Shown: positions 46,001 to 56,302 of the stretch, in pieces | Position numbering within the stretch: the stretch's first letter is position 1 | How the letters are laid out: each line of letters begins with the position of its first letter | NCBI GenBank assembly: GCA_033557465.1 | Contig: CM066033.1 | Coordinates: 585,620,438 to 585,684,437, forward strand | Direction of reading: 5' to 3' | From: Ichthyophis bannanicus | Lineage: Eukaryota > Chordata > Amphibia > Gymnophiona > Ichthyophiidae | Length of the DNA: 64,000 nucleotides | The notes under the pieces: model-generated | What the model was told of the DNA's origin: nothing | Databases searched by the model: none | What the model saw: the letters and a program-made list of their open reading frames with translations, nothing else | Program-made: the position numbers and the translations under genes

Positions 46001-47520
46001 TCTCAACGTTTCTAGATGCCATAAATGACTTTTTATAATGGAGCAGTTGGTCCAGAAACCATAATACCAAGAACCTACACAGGAAAAAGATAACCACAGA
46101 ATAAACCCACAAGAAATGGCAGACATCTTGGAATCAAAATTCAAACCCTTACAAATTCAAACCCCTTTACACTTGGATGACACATCTTCATACCATATTA
46201 GCAACAGAAAATGGAACTCTGTTCAATGTAATTTCAGTTTGTTCAATGTAAACCGCACTGATGCAGAATAGTGCGGTATATAAGAGAATGTAAATAAATA
46301 AATAAATAAAAACTCATTCCATACACTAACCACAGAACGACTAGACAGCATCATAGCCAATATAAATACAACTACATCTCCCCTAGATCCATGCCTGGTA
46401 TCATGGATTAAGCTTGCGAGAAAAGAGCTAGGACCAACTTTACTCAAAATAACTCAACTATTACTCTCACAAGGTTACCTGCCCTCCAGCCTCAAACAGG
46501 CTTCCATAAGACCAACATTCAAGAAAACACCAGACACCAAGGACTCTGGTGCATACAGACCCATCTCTAGCTTGCCATTTATCTCCAAGATCATCAAAAA
46601 ATGGTACAATGACAGCTGGAGGACCACATAGATCAACACACTCCACTAGACCCCAACAGCATGGCTTCAAACAGACTAATAACAGGCATAGACAACATCA
46701 CAGCAGCTTTCAATACAGTAAACCACCATATACTATTACAAAGACTCCAAGAAATAGGCCTCTCCCACACCATCCTGAAATGGTTCATTTCATATCTAAC
46801 ACACAGAAAACAGCAAGTCAGACGTGGACCACACAAAGTAAGACCATTTGACCAACCCCAAGGATTCCCACAAGGCTCTTCACTATCATCACTACTCTTC
46901 AATATATATCTGCAACCACTATGTGCCATAATAAAGGATCACAACATCCTATACCATATCTATGCAGATGATATTATGATTTATACATCCTTCAACACAG
47001 AACAACCAGAATATACATCAATAACAAAATGCCTGGAGGCAATGATAAAGTGGCTTGATCAACAAACTTAACCATAAATTACAAAAAAAACAGAAGTCCT
47101 CCACATCACCAGGAACGCAATGTTCACTCCACCAAACTACATAATGATCTAACAGTCAAACCTGAGGTAAAATACGTGGGAGTCATACTGGACCAAAATT
47201 TAAGCCCCCAGTCGCACATCAACAGGACAACTAAAACAGCATACCATAAAATGAAAATAATACAAAAACTTAAACCTCTTATCAACAACAGTGACTTCCG
47301 AATAGTGTGCCAAGCAGCAATAACACCAATTCTGGATTACTGCAACGTGATCTACCAAGGCCTCCCAAAGCATACCACACCCCTTCAGATGGCCAAAACA
47401 CAGCCACACACATAATTTCAGGAACCACAAGACATACCCACATAATGCCCATCCTACAACTACTACACTGGCTCCCAGTGATGTATGCATTAAATTCAAA
47501 ATTCTACTCACCATCCTGTT
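46001..47520 (+). pseudogene. L2-like LINE reverse transcriptase remnant
   Basis: The RT is recognised from 'ITAAFNTVNHHILLQRLQEIG', 'PQGSSLSSLLFNIYLQPL' and the catalytic box in 'IYADDIMIY' (about 46958-46984). After a frame change comes the thumb region 'VKYVGVILDQNLSPQSHI' and 'LDYCNVIYQGLP' (47170-47370). It is interrupted at 46219-46311 by a short SINE tail and ends at 47520 against DIRS I. The layout (AFNTVNH, YADD) favours the L2 clade over CR1. Confidence 0.75.
46219..46311 (+). mobile_element. Truncated SINE tail
   Basis: TGTTCAATGTAATTTCAGTT through GCGGTATATAAG, ending in TAAATAAATAAA. It matches the reverse complement of the tail of the SINE at 51846-52114, so it is a 5'-truncated copy of that family. 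Confidence 0.75.
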
Positions 47521-47838
47521 CTACCCCCCGAGGAGAGCACCACCACTGAAGGGAGCTGACACGTGGAGGGGTGATGTATATTTTGTCTGAGAGACGCCTG
47601 CTAGCCTGAGTCCATTGAGACAAAGAGTCCACTGGGTTTGTCAGATGTGCAGGCGGACATAGGGGACTACATGGACTGTGGAGGCCATGTGCCCCAAAAT
47701 GTGTAGCATCTCTCGAGCTGTTACGCAACTGTGGTTTTGCAATTTGTAGGTCAGCTCGATGAGCCAGGTAGAACGATCCAGAAGAAGGAAAGCTCTGGCC
47801 TGTTGAGTGTCCAGAAGTGCTCAGATGAACTTGAGCTG
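47521..47838 (-). mobile_element. DIRS copy I (family 1 relative), RT part 2
   Basis: On the minus strand, frames cover the stretch after the YLDDW box (an 'LKFI', then 'ALLDTQQARAF' block), the 'LGHMASTVH'-like block and 'SQWTQASRRLSDKI'. It continues at 48203 after an inserted fragment. About 100 residues around the catalytic box are missing. Confidence 0.72.
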
Positions 47839-48202
47839 CTGGGTTGGCAATATAAAAACATAATAAACAATGCAATTAAAAACAAGTGTGTGTAACCATT
47901 TGAACAAATGACTGAAAATATAATCATACAATCATATAAAAAAACTAATAAATAAGATAATACAAAGATCATAGTGATGAAACCATAATTGAAATATAAA
48001 TACTTATGTTTTTATATTATTTATTATTGGTTGTATTATAATTTTTATATTTTGTTTATATATTTATGACCTTAGTATGCCATACTACCCCTGAAGAAGG
48101 TTAAACGAAACACGGCCTGTGTCGGGTCTTTTCGGTGGAATTTCTCAGGTTATTGGTACAATAAAAAGCTTTGTCTTTCCTTACCACGTTTCTAGACTGG
48201 GT
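47839..48202 (+). mobile_element. Penelope-like element terminal fragment
   Basis: An AT-rich stretch is followed by CCCTGAAGAAGGTTAAACGA and then CACGGCCTGTGTCGGG, with AATAAAAAGC downstream. This is typical of the ends of Neptune/Poseidon-type Penelope elements. It replaces the central RT of DIRS I. No coding region. Confidence 0.5.
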
Positions 48203-49797
48203 GCCTCCTTGAAGTCTACAGAACATAGCCAGTCATTCCTCTGAAGGTATGGCAGGAGTGTGCCAAGGAAAATAATTTTGAATTTTTCTCAAACAAAGAA
48301 TTTGTTTAGATCCTTAAGATCTAAGATGGGCCTGAACCCTCCTGTTTTCTTGAGGATAAGAAAATAAAGAGAGTAGAAGCCCATGCCTTCTTGGGGTGGA
48401 GGAACTCTTTGGCTCCCTGAGCTAACATAGTGGACACCTCTTCTGATAGATTTGTCTGCAGGGGGTTTCTGGGATAATCTCCTATGAGGATGGTGGGGTA
48501 AGCTTTCGAAGTGAAGCAGATAGCCCCCTTGGACGATGCTGAGAGTCCACTGCTCTGATGTTATGAGATGCCACCTATAGGCATAAGAACAGAGCCTGCC
48601 TGCTGTTTGTAGGTGTTGGGGCCTCTGCAGAGGCAGAGTAGCTGTGCTGTCTAGGAAGGAATTTTGGAGCCTTCTTGGGTTGGCAAGGGCCCTGTTGGTA
48701 AGCAGCTGTAGGTGGATAAGAAGGATAATTTCTCTTCTTCTTAGGGTAGAAAGATTTCTTTGGATTAGCCCTCCTCTTGGAGGGGTCCGCTGTCTTTCTT
48801 GAAAGGAGCTTGAAGGTGAGATCATCTATCTCAATCTCTCTAGCCTTTTCCCTCCAACCCTTTCTGAAGAGGTTTTCTCCAGTATAGGGGATATTAGCCA
48901 ATTTGTCTTGGACCCACTGTTTGAGATCAGATGTCTGTAGCCAGGCTATTCTGCAAGTTGTAATGCAGACTGCTAAAGCTCTCCTGGACGACTCAAAGGC
49001 ATCGAAAGATGCTCAGTTAAGAAATTTGTATGTATTTGGATTCTGCCTGATTAGGGCTTAGTACGCCTCTCATTTATCACCGGAAAGGAGAGGTGCAAAG
49101 TTCTCCAGATCCCTAGATATATCCTTCAGGAACATGCCCATATAGAGCATGTAGGAGGTAATTCTAGAGGTGAGCATGCATACTTGAAAACATCGATATC
49201 CAAAAGCATTGAGAGTTCTGGAGTCTTTTCCTGGAGTCATGGAAAAGTGATTTTTAGAATTCTTGATGCAGCGCATCACCGATTCTACCACCATAGAGTG
49301 GTGTGGGAGTTGAGGCTTTTGAAAGGCTGGGCACCCTGGAACTCGATGCATGTTATTGACTCATTTGCTGATAGGTGGAACTGTTAGAGAAGCCTCCCAC
49401 ATATGGAGTGTTAGATTCTGCAAGATGCGATGCACCGATAAAGTGGCAACCTCTTTAGGTGCTGAGAGGTGTTGGAGGATTTCCAACTCCTCTGTCACGG
49501 TAACCTGTAGGCCTGCTGCCATGTCCTTGATGAAGTTTCAGAAAGACATATCCTCTGGAGGGGATCGACGCCGCTCATGAGTAGGGGATAGGTCAGTCTG
49601 AGCTGAGGGACCCATGGTGCCCTGGACCAGAGGTTGTCCTTCGACCTTGGGGCAGACCCCCAGAAGGACCATTTCCTCCCCATCAACATCGAGGGCCGGA
49701 GGAAATCCCATGGGCACCCGCATTGAAGTACCTCTCAACACGTCTCTGAGGACGATGTATGCGAGCAACCTGCTAAGTTGCCCTGATGGGAGGAGTT
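48203..49797 (-). mobile_element. DIRS copy I, gag and RT N-terminal part
   Basis: Minus-strand frames give gag landmarks ('HRVPGCPAFQKPQ' at 49351, 'MGMFLKDISRDL', 'NIPYTGENLFRKGW' at 48901) and the RT start ('GFYSLYFLILKKTGGFRPILDLKDLNKF', 48289-48400). Multiple frameshifts. No left terminal repeat is found beyond 49797. Confidence 0.8.
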
Positions 49798-49970
49798 AAC
49801 TCCCAAGGCCTCGGAGGAATGCTGCCAGACTCCCAATACTCCGGTCATCAAGGAGTCCCTGACACAGATGCCAGAGATGGAGGCTAAGGCGGCTGCCCTG
49901 GCCATGACTAGTTAGAAGATGGCGGTGCTGGCTGAACACCTGCAGGTCCTCGAGAGGAGCCATTCCTCTC
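49798..49970 (+). mobile_element. Probable DIRS gag fragment (copy J side)
   Basis: A GC-rich, Ala/Arg-encoding stretch resembling family-2 gag, between DIRS I and a CR1 fragment. It is assigned mainly from position. Confidence 0.35.
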
Positions 49971-50318
49971 CCTATGCATCCAAGCATCCTTCTAGCTTTT
50001 GCCTTCGCCTTTTCTACCTTTTCTACCTGTTTAGCTACTTTAAGATCATCAGACACAATCACGCCTAGGTCCTGCTCTTCTTTAGTGGACAAAAATACTT
50101 CACCCCCTATACTATATTGCTCCCTTAAATTTCTGCAACCCAAATGCATCACCTTGCATTTTTTAACATTAAATCTCAGCTGCCAAATTCTAGACCATTC
50201 TTCAAGCTTAGCTAGATGCCTCTTCATGTTATCTATACCTTCCTGGGTGTCTACTCTATTGCAGATTTTGGTATCATCCGCAAAGAGGCAAACCTTACCC
50301 GACAGCAGATCATTTTAA
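49971..50318 (-). mobile_element. CR1/L2-group LINE RT fragment
   Basis: The minus strand encodes 'LEEWSRIWQLRFNVKKCKVM', then 'LGVIVSDDLK', the RT thumb region of CR1-like LINEs, open over most of its length. It belongs to a different subfamily from the 56136-60991 copy. Confidence 0.75.
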
Positions 50319-50529
50319 GTCTGCGTTTAAGAAGGCCTCCTACCCGCGGAAGTACTACCCAGGATATCAGAGCTACCAGGTGTGACCAAGCTCTCAGCTG
50401 GCCCAACAAAAGGCTTAGAGGCCATACAGGCAGTGCCACCCAAAGTGTCAGAAGAACCATTCTGCCCCACAGCCAAAACCAGGGGTGGGTTTTTGACTGC
50501 TCCCTAAGGAGCATAGCCAATCTCCCCTT

Positions 50530-52700
50530 GTCCAGTGAGCTGCCCCAGCAAGTGGGAGGTCGGCTGGTACATTTTGCTCACAGGTGGCCGGTAGTGACAA
50601 CAGACACCTGGGCTTTAAAGATCATCCAAAACAGGTACCTCTTGCATTTCGGCTTGCTACCCCCCTTCTCGTTCTTTCCTGGGGAGTACTCCCTTGACCC
50701 GCACCATCACGGTCTTCTCCAGCAGGGTGTCAACACCCTGCTGGCCGACCTGGCCATAGAACTGGTATCATCATAGCAGGCGAGGAAAGGGTTCTACTCT
50801 CTATATTTTCTGGTCCCCAGGAAGACTGGAAGTTTTCATCCTGCATCTCCAGAACTTCAACCACTTCTTAGTAACAGAGAATTTCAAAATGGTTTCCTTG
50901 GGGACGTTGTTCCCATACCTCCAAAAGGGTGATTGGCTCTGCTCCTTGGATGAAAAGGATGCCTATACACACATCACGATCCATCCTCTCCACAGGCAGT
51001 ACCTTCACTTTATGCTTACTGGACAGCACTTCCAATACTTTGTGCTGCCCTTTGTATTGGTGTCGCCCCAAGAGTCTTTACAAAGTGCCTGGTGGTGATT
51101 GCCGTCTTCCTCCGGACCCTGGGGTTCTTCATCTTCCATTACTTAGATGACTGACTCATAAAGGGCACCACACCAGATAAAGTCCAGTGGTCTGCCCGTC
51201 TTGCCATTCAGGTGCTCGAGCATCTGAACTTCATCATCAAATACCCAAAGTCGCACCTCCAACCCTCTCAGCAGCTGGAATTCATTTGGGCTCTTCACGA
51301 TACCACTGCCTTCTTACTGGCAGATTGCTTGCACCAGCTCATTGAGGTAGTCAACGACATCCAGTGCAGCTGTTTATCACAGCTCAGGGAATGCTGCAGT
51401 TTTTGGGCTACATGGCCCCCACTGTGCACATCACGCCATTGGCCCATCTACAGATGCATGAAGCGCAATGGACCTTGTGCATTCAATGGCGGCAGGTCAC
51501 AGACCATCTCAAGGACAGGTGGTGGTCACCATACCCCTCGTCAACTCTTTTTTTCAGTGGTGGCTCCAGCTGCAGAACCCACTCAATGGACTTCCCTTTC
51601 AGTCCCCTCCACTGAGTGGCTCCAGCTGCAGAACCCACTCAATGGGCTTCCCTTTCAGTCCCCTCCACCTCACCCAATGCTGACTACAGATGGGTCCAAA
51701 CTAGGCTGGGGGGACACCTCTCAATGGCCTGCGCATGCAGGGCCTCTGGTTGGAACAGGAGAGCCTGCACCAGATCAACTTCCTGGAACTCTGGGCCATC
51801 ACAAATGCCCTCTGCACTTTTCAGGTGCAATTGACTAACCAGATATTTATTTTATTTAACATTTCTTATATACCGCCTTTCATGATATCGAGATGGTTTA
51901 CATTGAACAAACTGAAATTACATTGAACAGGTCATTATAACTTGGAGATAACTATTTTACAGGGAACATGGGCAATGGAGGGTTAAGTGGCTTGCCCAAG
52001 ACCACAAGGAGCACCTGTGGGACTAGAAACCCAAGGTTGCTGTCCTCTAGTGGGATTTGAACCCCTGGCCTTTCGGCCTGAGGTACCTTGCCCCAACCAC
52101 TAGGCCACTCCTCCCCAGATAGTCCTCATTTAGATGGACAATCCAGTAGTGATGTTCTATATCCACAAACAGGGCAGCACAGGGTTGTATCTCCTATGTT
52201 GGGAGTCGGTATGGCTATGCAGGTTTGCCGTCACCCACAGCATGGACCTCAGGGTGACATACCTGCTGGGGGAACTCGGTGCCCTTGTGGACTGTCTTCG
52301 CAGAGTCCTTCAGCTACAAAAATGGACCCTCAACAAGGGATAGTGAATCATATCTTTCTGATGTGTGGCAGTCTGGATAGTGACCTATTCGCCACTCTGC
52401 ACAATGTTCAAGTGGCTCGCTTCTGCTCCAGGATGGCCTCCAGCAGCCAGCTGGCATCAGATACCTTTCTCCTGGATTGTGGGGTGGGGTTGCTATATGC
52501 ATACCCATAATTCTGTTAGTAGCAAAGACATTGTTCAAGCTCCAGGCCAACATAGGCACCATGATACTCATTGCTGTATACTGGCCCAGGCAGCTGTGGT
52601 TTCCCCTGCTGCTCCGGCTCGCTCAGCAGGAGCCTCTCCAGTTGGGCTGTGCCCTGGATCTCTCAAGATGATGGGACCCTGCTTCCTCCCAGTGTGCAAT
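50530..52700 (+). pseudogene. DIRS J reverse transcriptase-RNase H, broken
   Basis: The N-terminal block ('GGRLVHFAHRW', 'LKIIQNRYLLHF') is open to 50776. RT blocks 'FPYLQKGDWLCSLDEKDAYTH' and 'FQYFVLPF' follow, then HYLDD and a TGA in place of the Trp codon near 51153. The RNase H is split by the SINE, with 'MDNPVVMFYIHKQG' at 52134. A 36-40 bp stretch near 51565-51660 is tandemly duplicated (two copies of 'ggctccagctgcagaaccca'). Confidence 0.78.
51846..52114 (-). mobile_element. tRNA-derived SINE with CCAGATA target duplication
   Basis: CCAGATA at 51839-51845 and 52115-52121 flanks the insert. The tRNA-like head is at the right (minus strand GTGGTTGGGGC and GGGTTCAAATCCC), with the MIR-like core in the middle and the TTCAATGTAATTTCAG tail with TAAATAAA-type repeats at the left. 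It is inserted in the RNase H of DIRS J. Confidence 0.88.
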
Positions 52701-52729
52701 CTCTAGCTCTCATGGCGTGATAGTCCTCA

Positions 52730-53730
52730 CAGATGTCAGTCTCCCTGCAGATGTGGAGAACGTCCTCTTAGCATTCCGCAGGGACTCCACACACCATTCC
52801 TACGCCTTTAAATGACGCAGATTCTCTGATGCACTGACAAGGCTCTGGACCCTTTCTCCTGTACTGTGGAGTTGCTACTGACGTATCTCCTGCACCTCTC
52901 CGAGCCTCAAGTCCAATTCCATCCGTGTGCACTTAATGGCAATTGGGGCATACCATAGTGGGTCAGGTGGCAAGTCCATCTCTTCGCACCTGCTTGCAGC
53001 CTGCTTTATGTGGGGTCTCCTCCTTTCTAAGCCTCTGCTCAAGTCCCCGCCTGTGGCATGGGATCTCAATTTGGTCCTGGGGCAATACCTCTCTGGGGTT
53101 TTGAGCTGCTAGCCTCTTATCCACTGAAATTACTTACCTGGAAGATGGTGTTCCTAGTGGCAGTCACTTCTGCCTTCTGTGTCAGTGAACTGCATACTCT
53201 GGTGGCGCATGCACCCTACACCAGATTTCACCACAACAGAGTGGTCCTGTGGACGCATCCATGTTTCCTGCCCAAGGTAGTCTCTTCTTTCCACCTCAAT
53301 CAGTCGGTGGTTCTTCCCACCTTTTTTCCCCACTCTCATGCCAACAAGGCTGATGCCCTGCTGCACACATTGGACTGTAAACGGACTTTGGCTTTCTATC
53401 TGGAGAAGACGAAAGCCCATCGGCGCTCTACCCAGCTCTTTGTCTCCTTTAACCCTAACAGGCTGGGTGTAGCCATTTTCAAATGTACACTGTTGATTTG
53501 GATGGCGGACTGCGTTTCCTTCACTTAAGCATAGGCTAGTCTGAGCCTTGAACATCATGTCACAGCCCATAATGTCTGAGTTATGGCCACTTCTGTGGCA
53601 AATTTGTGCATGGTCTCCAGGTTGAAGATTTGCAGGGCTGCTACATGGTCCTCAGTCCACACCTTCACAACCTACTTCTGTCTGGAAAGGGATTCCCAGC
53701 GTGACAGTAACTTAGGTCGATCTGTACTCT
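52730..53730 (+). pseudogene. DIRS J tyrosine recombinase, broken
   Basis: The frame at 53058-53528 is open through the Arg box, but reads AFCVSEL: the catalytic Arg is Cys. The His box reads CATAATGTCTGA, so the second catalytic Arg is a stop (CGA to TGA type). The Trp (ACATGGTCC) remains and the Tyr position reads TACTTC. Core-binding and N-terminal parts are in other frames. Confidence 0.78.
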
Positions 53731-53947
53731 GGCATCTTTTTGGGACTTAGGTTCAACTCCTTCACACCAATTCTTCTGTCCACCCAGGGGACTGTAAAGA
53801 GTCTTCCTGATGATGATGATCGCTATGGATGCTGAATCAGTCAAGTTCCTTGGAGAGACTATTCTTGCTGTTGCTTCCAGTTCTCCTGTTTGGTTGTCCC
53901 ATTGGGCTTGTTTTCTGCCAGTTTTTTGGTAGCCTATAGTTGGGGAG

Positions 53948-54043
53948 TCCCATACGTAAGGCCTTACTTCCTGCTTGTTCCCGGAAAAAGCGTAGTTACC
54001 TGTAGCAATTGTTCTCGGGGAACAGCAGGAATAAGTCCTCACA
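53948..54043 (+). repeat. DIRS J internal complementary region
   Basis: Complements of both ends joined at about 53989. More decayed than in other copies. Confidence 0.72.
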
Positions 54044-54248
54044 AACCTCCCACCTCCTGTTTTGAATTTTGTCATCCTACTGAAGTAAAGATGGCACTGG
54101 TGGGCAGGAAGACAGGCACCCATGCACAATGGAGCTCCCATAAGTTTCATATGGAAGCTGGGGAGTTTTCCCGCACGTGCTTTCTCAGTGATGTCACCCA
54201 TATGTGAGGACTTATTCCTGCTGTTCCCGTAGAACACCTGCTGGAGGT

Positions 54249-54869
54249 ATCAACACTCTACCTCCACGTACATCAGGAGTAGCTGTTTTATAGTTCTATA
54301 CGTAGGAAGAATGAGCTTCACCAGCTTGGCAACTTCCAGGTAGAAGTGGTGATTTTGCAACTTCCATGTACAAGTGTTAGTGCTTCCACTTGTAGCCAAG
54401 CCCTTTTGCAAACCTGTACATATATGTGTCACCAATTAAGTACTGAGGCCACAATTCTTTTTACATTTAATATTTATAAATTTTTACATATTATCAAGCA
54501 AACCACTTGTACAGAAATATAGATCTTCCAGAAATACATACATGAAACATCACCAAAAATATTAACTTAAACAGAAATATCTATAGTCCCCAACTTGAGA
54601 GGTGTGAAAAAGAAAATCCAACTATAGTACAAGAATAATAAACAAAAACATACAAGAGGGTGGCCAAAGGTCTCAAGCCCGTATAAATCTATGCACATTC
54701 TAATGATATTACATCCTCAACAGGAATGGAAACCACAGGTATCTTAGCACTAATAAAAGCTGATAAGTCCTCAGTTTTCATTTTGGAGGAGTAAATAAAT
54801 CATAGAACTAGATTGTAAGGTGCTGTGTATGCCTTGTAGCGCTATACAAATTAGTAGTAGAAGTAGAGG
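54249..54869. other. Mostly unassigned; LINE-like tail at 54775-54850
   Basis: The tail phrase AAGGTGCTGTGTATGCC with CGCTATACAAATTAGTAGTA is typical of L2/CR1-group 3' ends. The remainder shows nothing recognised. Confidence 0.4.
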
Positions 54870-56128
54870 TTAAGGCAAATTTGTTGTTGTTGTTAAGTGC
54901 CATTGAGTTGGTGTCGAGTCATGGCAACCTTCTGGATAGTTGTCCTAAACTGTGAACAGTCTTCAGTCAGGCGGCTCATTGTTGACAGAGTGACACCCAT
55001 AGTTGCTGTTATTGTATCGATCCATCTCATTGCTGGCCTTCCTCTTTTGTGTTGATCTTCTACCTTGCCAAGAATGATGTCTTTCTCTAATGATCTCTCT
55101 CTTCGCACGATGTGTCCAAAGTATGAAAGTTGAAGTGTTGTCATCTGAGCTTCTAAAGAAAGCTTAGGTTTGATTTATTCTAGACTGACTGGTTTGTTCT
55201 TCAGGTAATCCATGGTATACACAGTATTCGTCACTAGCACCATAATTCGAAGGCATCAGATTTATTCCTGTCTATCTTTTTCACCCTCCAACTTTCGCAT
55301 CCATATGAAGTTATTGAAAATACCATGGCTTGAACAAGTCTAATCGTTGTATGGAGAGAGACATCTCTGCTGTTGAGAATCTTGTCTAGGTCCTTCATAG
55401 CCTTTTGGCCAAGAGCAATGCGTCGTCTGATTTCTTGACTGCTTGTTGTTTCTTTATTGATAGTTGATTCAAGTAGGTTAAAGTTGTCCACTATTTCAAT
55501 TTCTTCTCCATCAACGATGAACTTATTGATTTTGCCAGTTGTCAGGATCTTTGTCTTTTTTACATTAAGGTGCAGGTCCATTTTAAGACTATGTTCCTTG
55601 ATCTTGAGAAGCAAATGTTTCAGATTGTCTTCTCTTTCAGCCAGTAATGTGGTATCATCAGCATAGCGAAAGTTGTTGATGAGTCTTCCACCAATCTTCA
55701 CACCTCGGTGATCTTCATACAGTCCTGCTTCTTTGATGATTTGTTCTGCATATAAATTAAACAGGTAGGGGGAAAGTAAGCTGCCTTGTACACCTTTGCT
55801 TATTTCAAACTATTCTGTTTCTTCTTGTTCTGTACGAACTGTTACTTTTTGTATGAACTGTTGCTTTTTGATCAATGTAAAGGTTGTGCAAGAGAACGAT
55901 CAGGTGTTCTGGTATACCCATGCTTCTTAATGTGGCCCTGTTTTTCATGGTTGACACAGTCAAAAGCCTTGCTGTAGACAATAAAACACATATAGATATC
56001 CTTTTGATATTCTTTAGTCTTTTCAAGTATCTATCTCACATCCGAGATGATGTCTCTCGTTCCTCACCCTTTCCTGAACCCTGCTTGCACCTCAGGCAGT
56101 TCTCATTCCAGATGGTTGTAGCCTCTGC
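54870..56128 (-). mobile_element. RTE-type LINE, 3' part
   Basis: Minus-strand frames encode an RT with 'NNFRYADDTTLLAE' (about 55640-55680), 'LNVKKTKILTTG' and 'GQKAMKDLDKILNSRDVSL', then a C-terminal 'YFGHIVRRE' and 'KVEDQHKRGRPAMRWID' block. This is the usual end of RTE-clade LINEs. The 3' end has a short AAC-type repeat (TTGTTGTTGTT on the plus strand at 54879). Broken by frameshifts. The rest of the element continues at 60999. Confidence 0.83.
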
Positions 56129-56302
56129 TGAATAATAAGAACATAAGATATGCCATACTGGGTCAGACCAAGGTCCATCAAACCCAGTATCCTGTTTCCA
56201 ACTGTGGCCAATCTAGGTCATACATACCTAGCAGTTTCCCCAAAAGACACAGGTTCCGCAATACTTGTACTGGGTCAAGCATTGATATCCTGGGTCCCTT
56301 CT

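Larger units (their letters stand above)
50319..54248 (+). mobile_element. DIRS copy J (family 3), left end missing
   Basis: Gag C-terminus (50319-50530), RT-RNase H, recombinase, internal complementary region (53948-54043) and right terminal repeat (54089-54248). The last bases of the right end differ from other copies (CACCTGCTGGAGG). It is interrupted by a SINE at 51846-52114. Many stops mark it as old. Confidence 0.83.
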
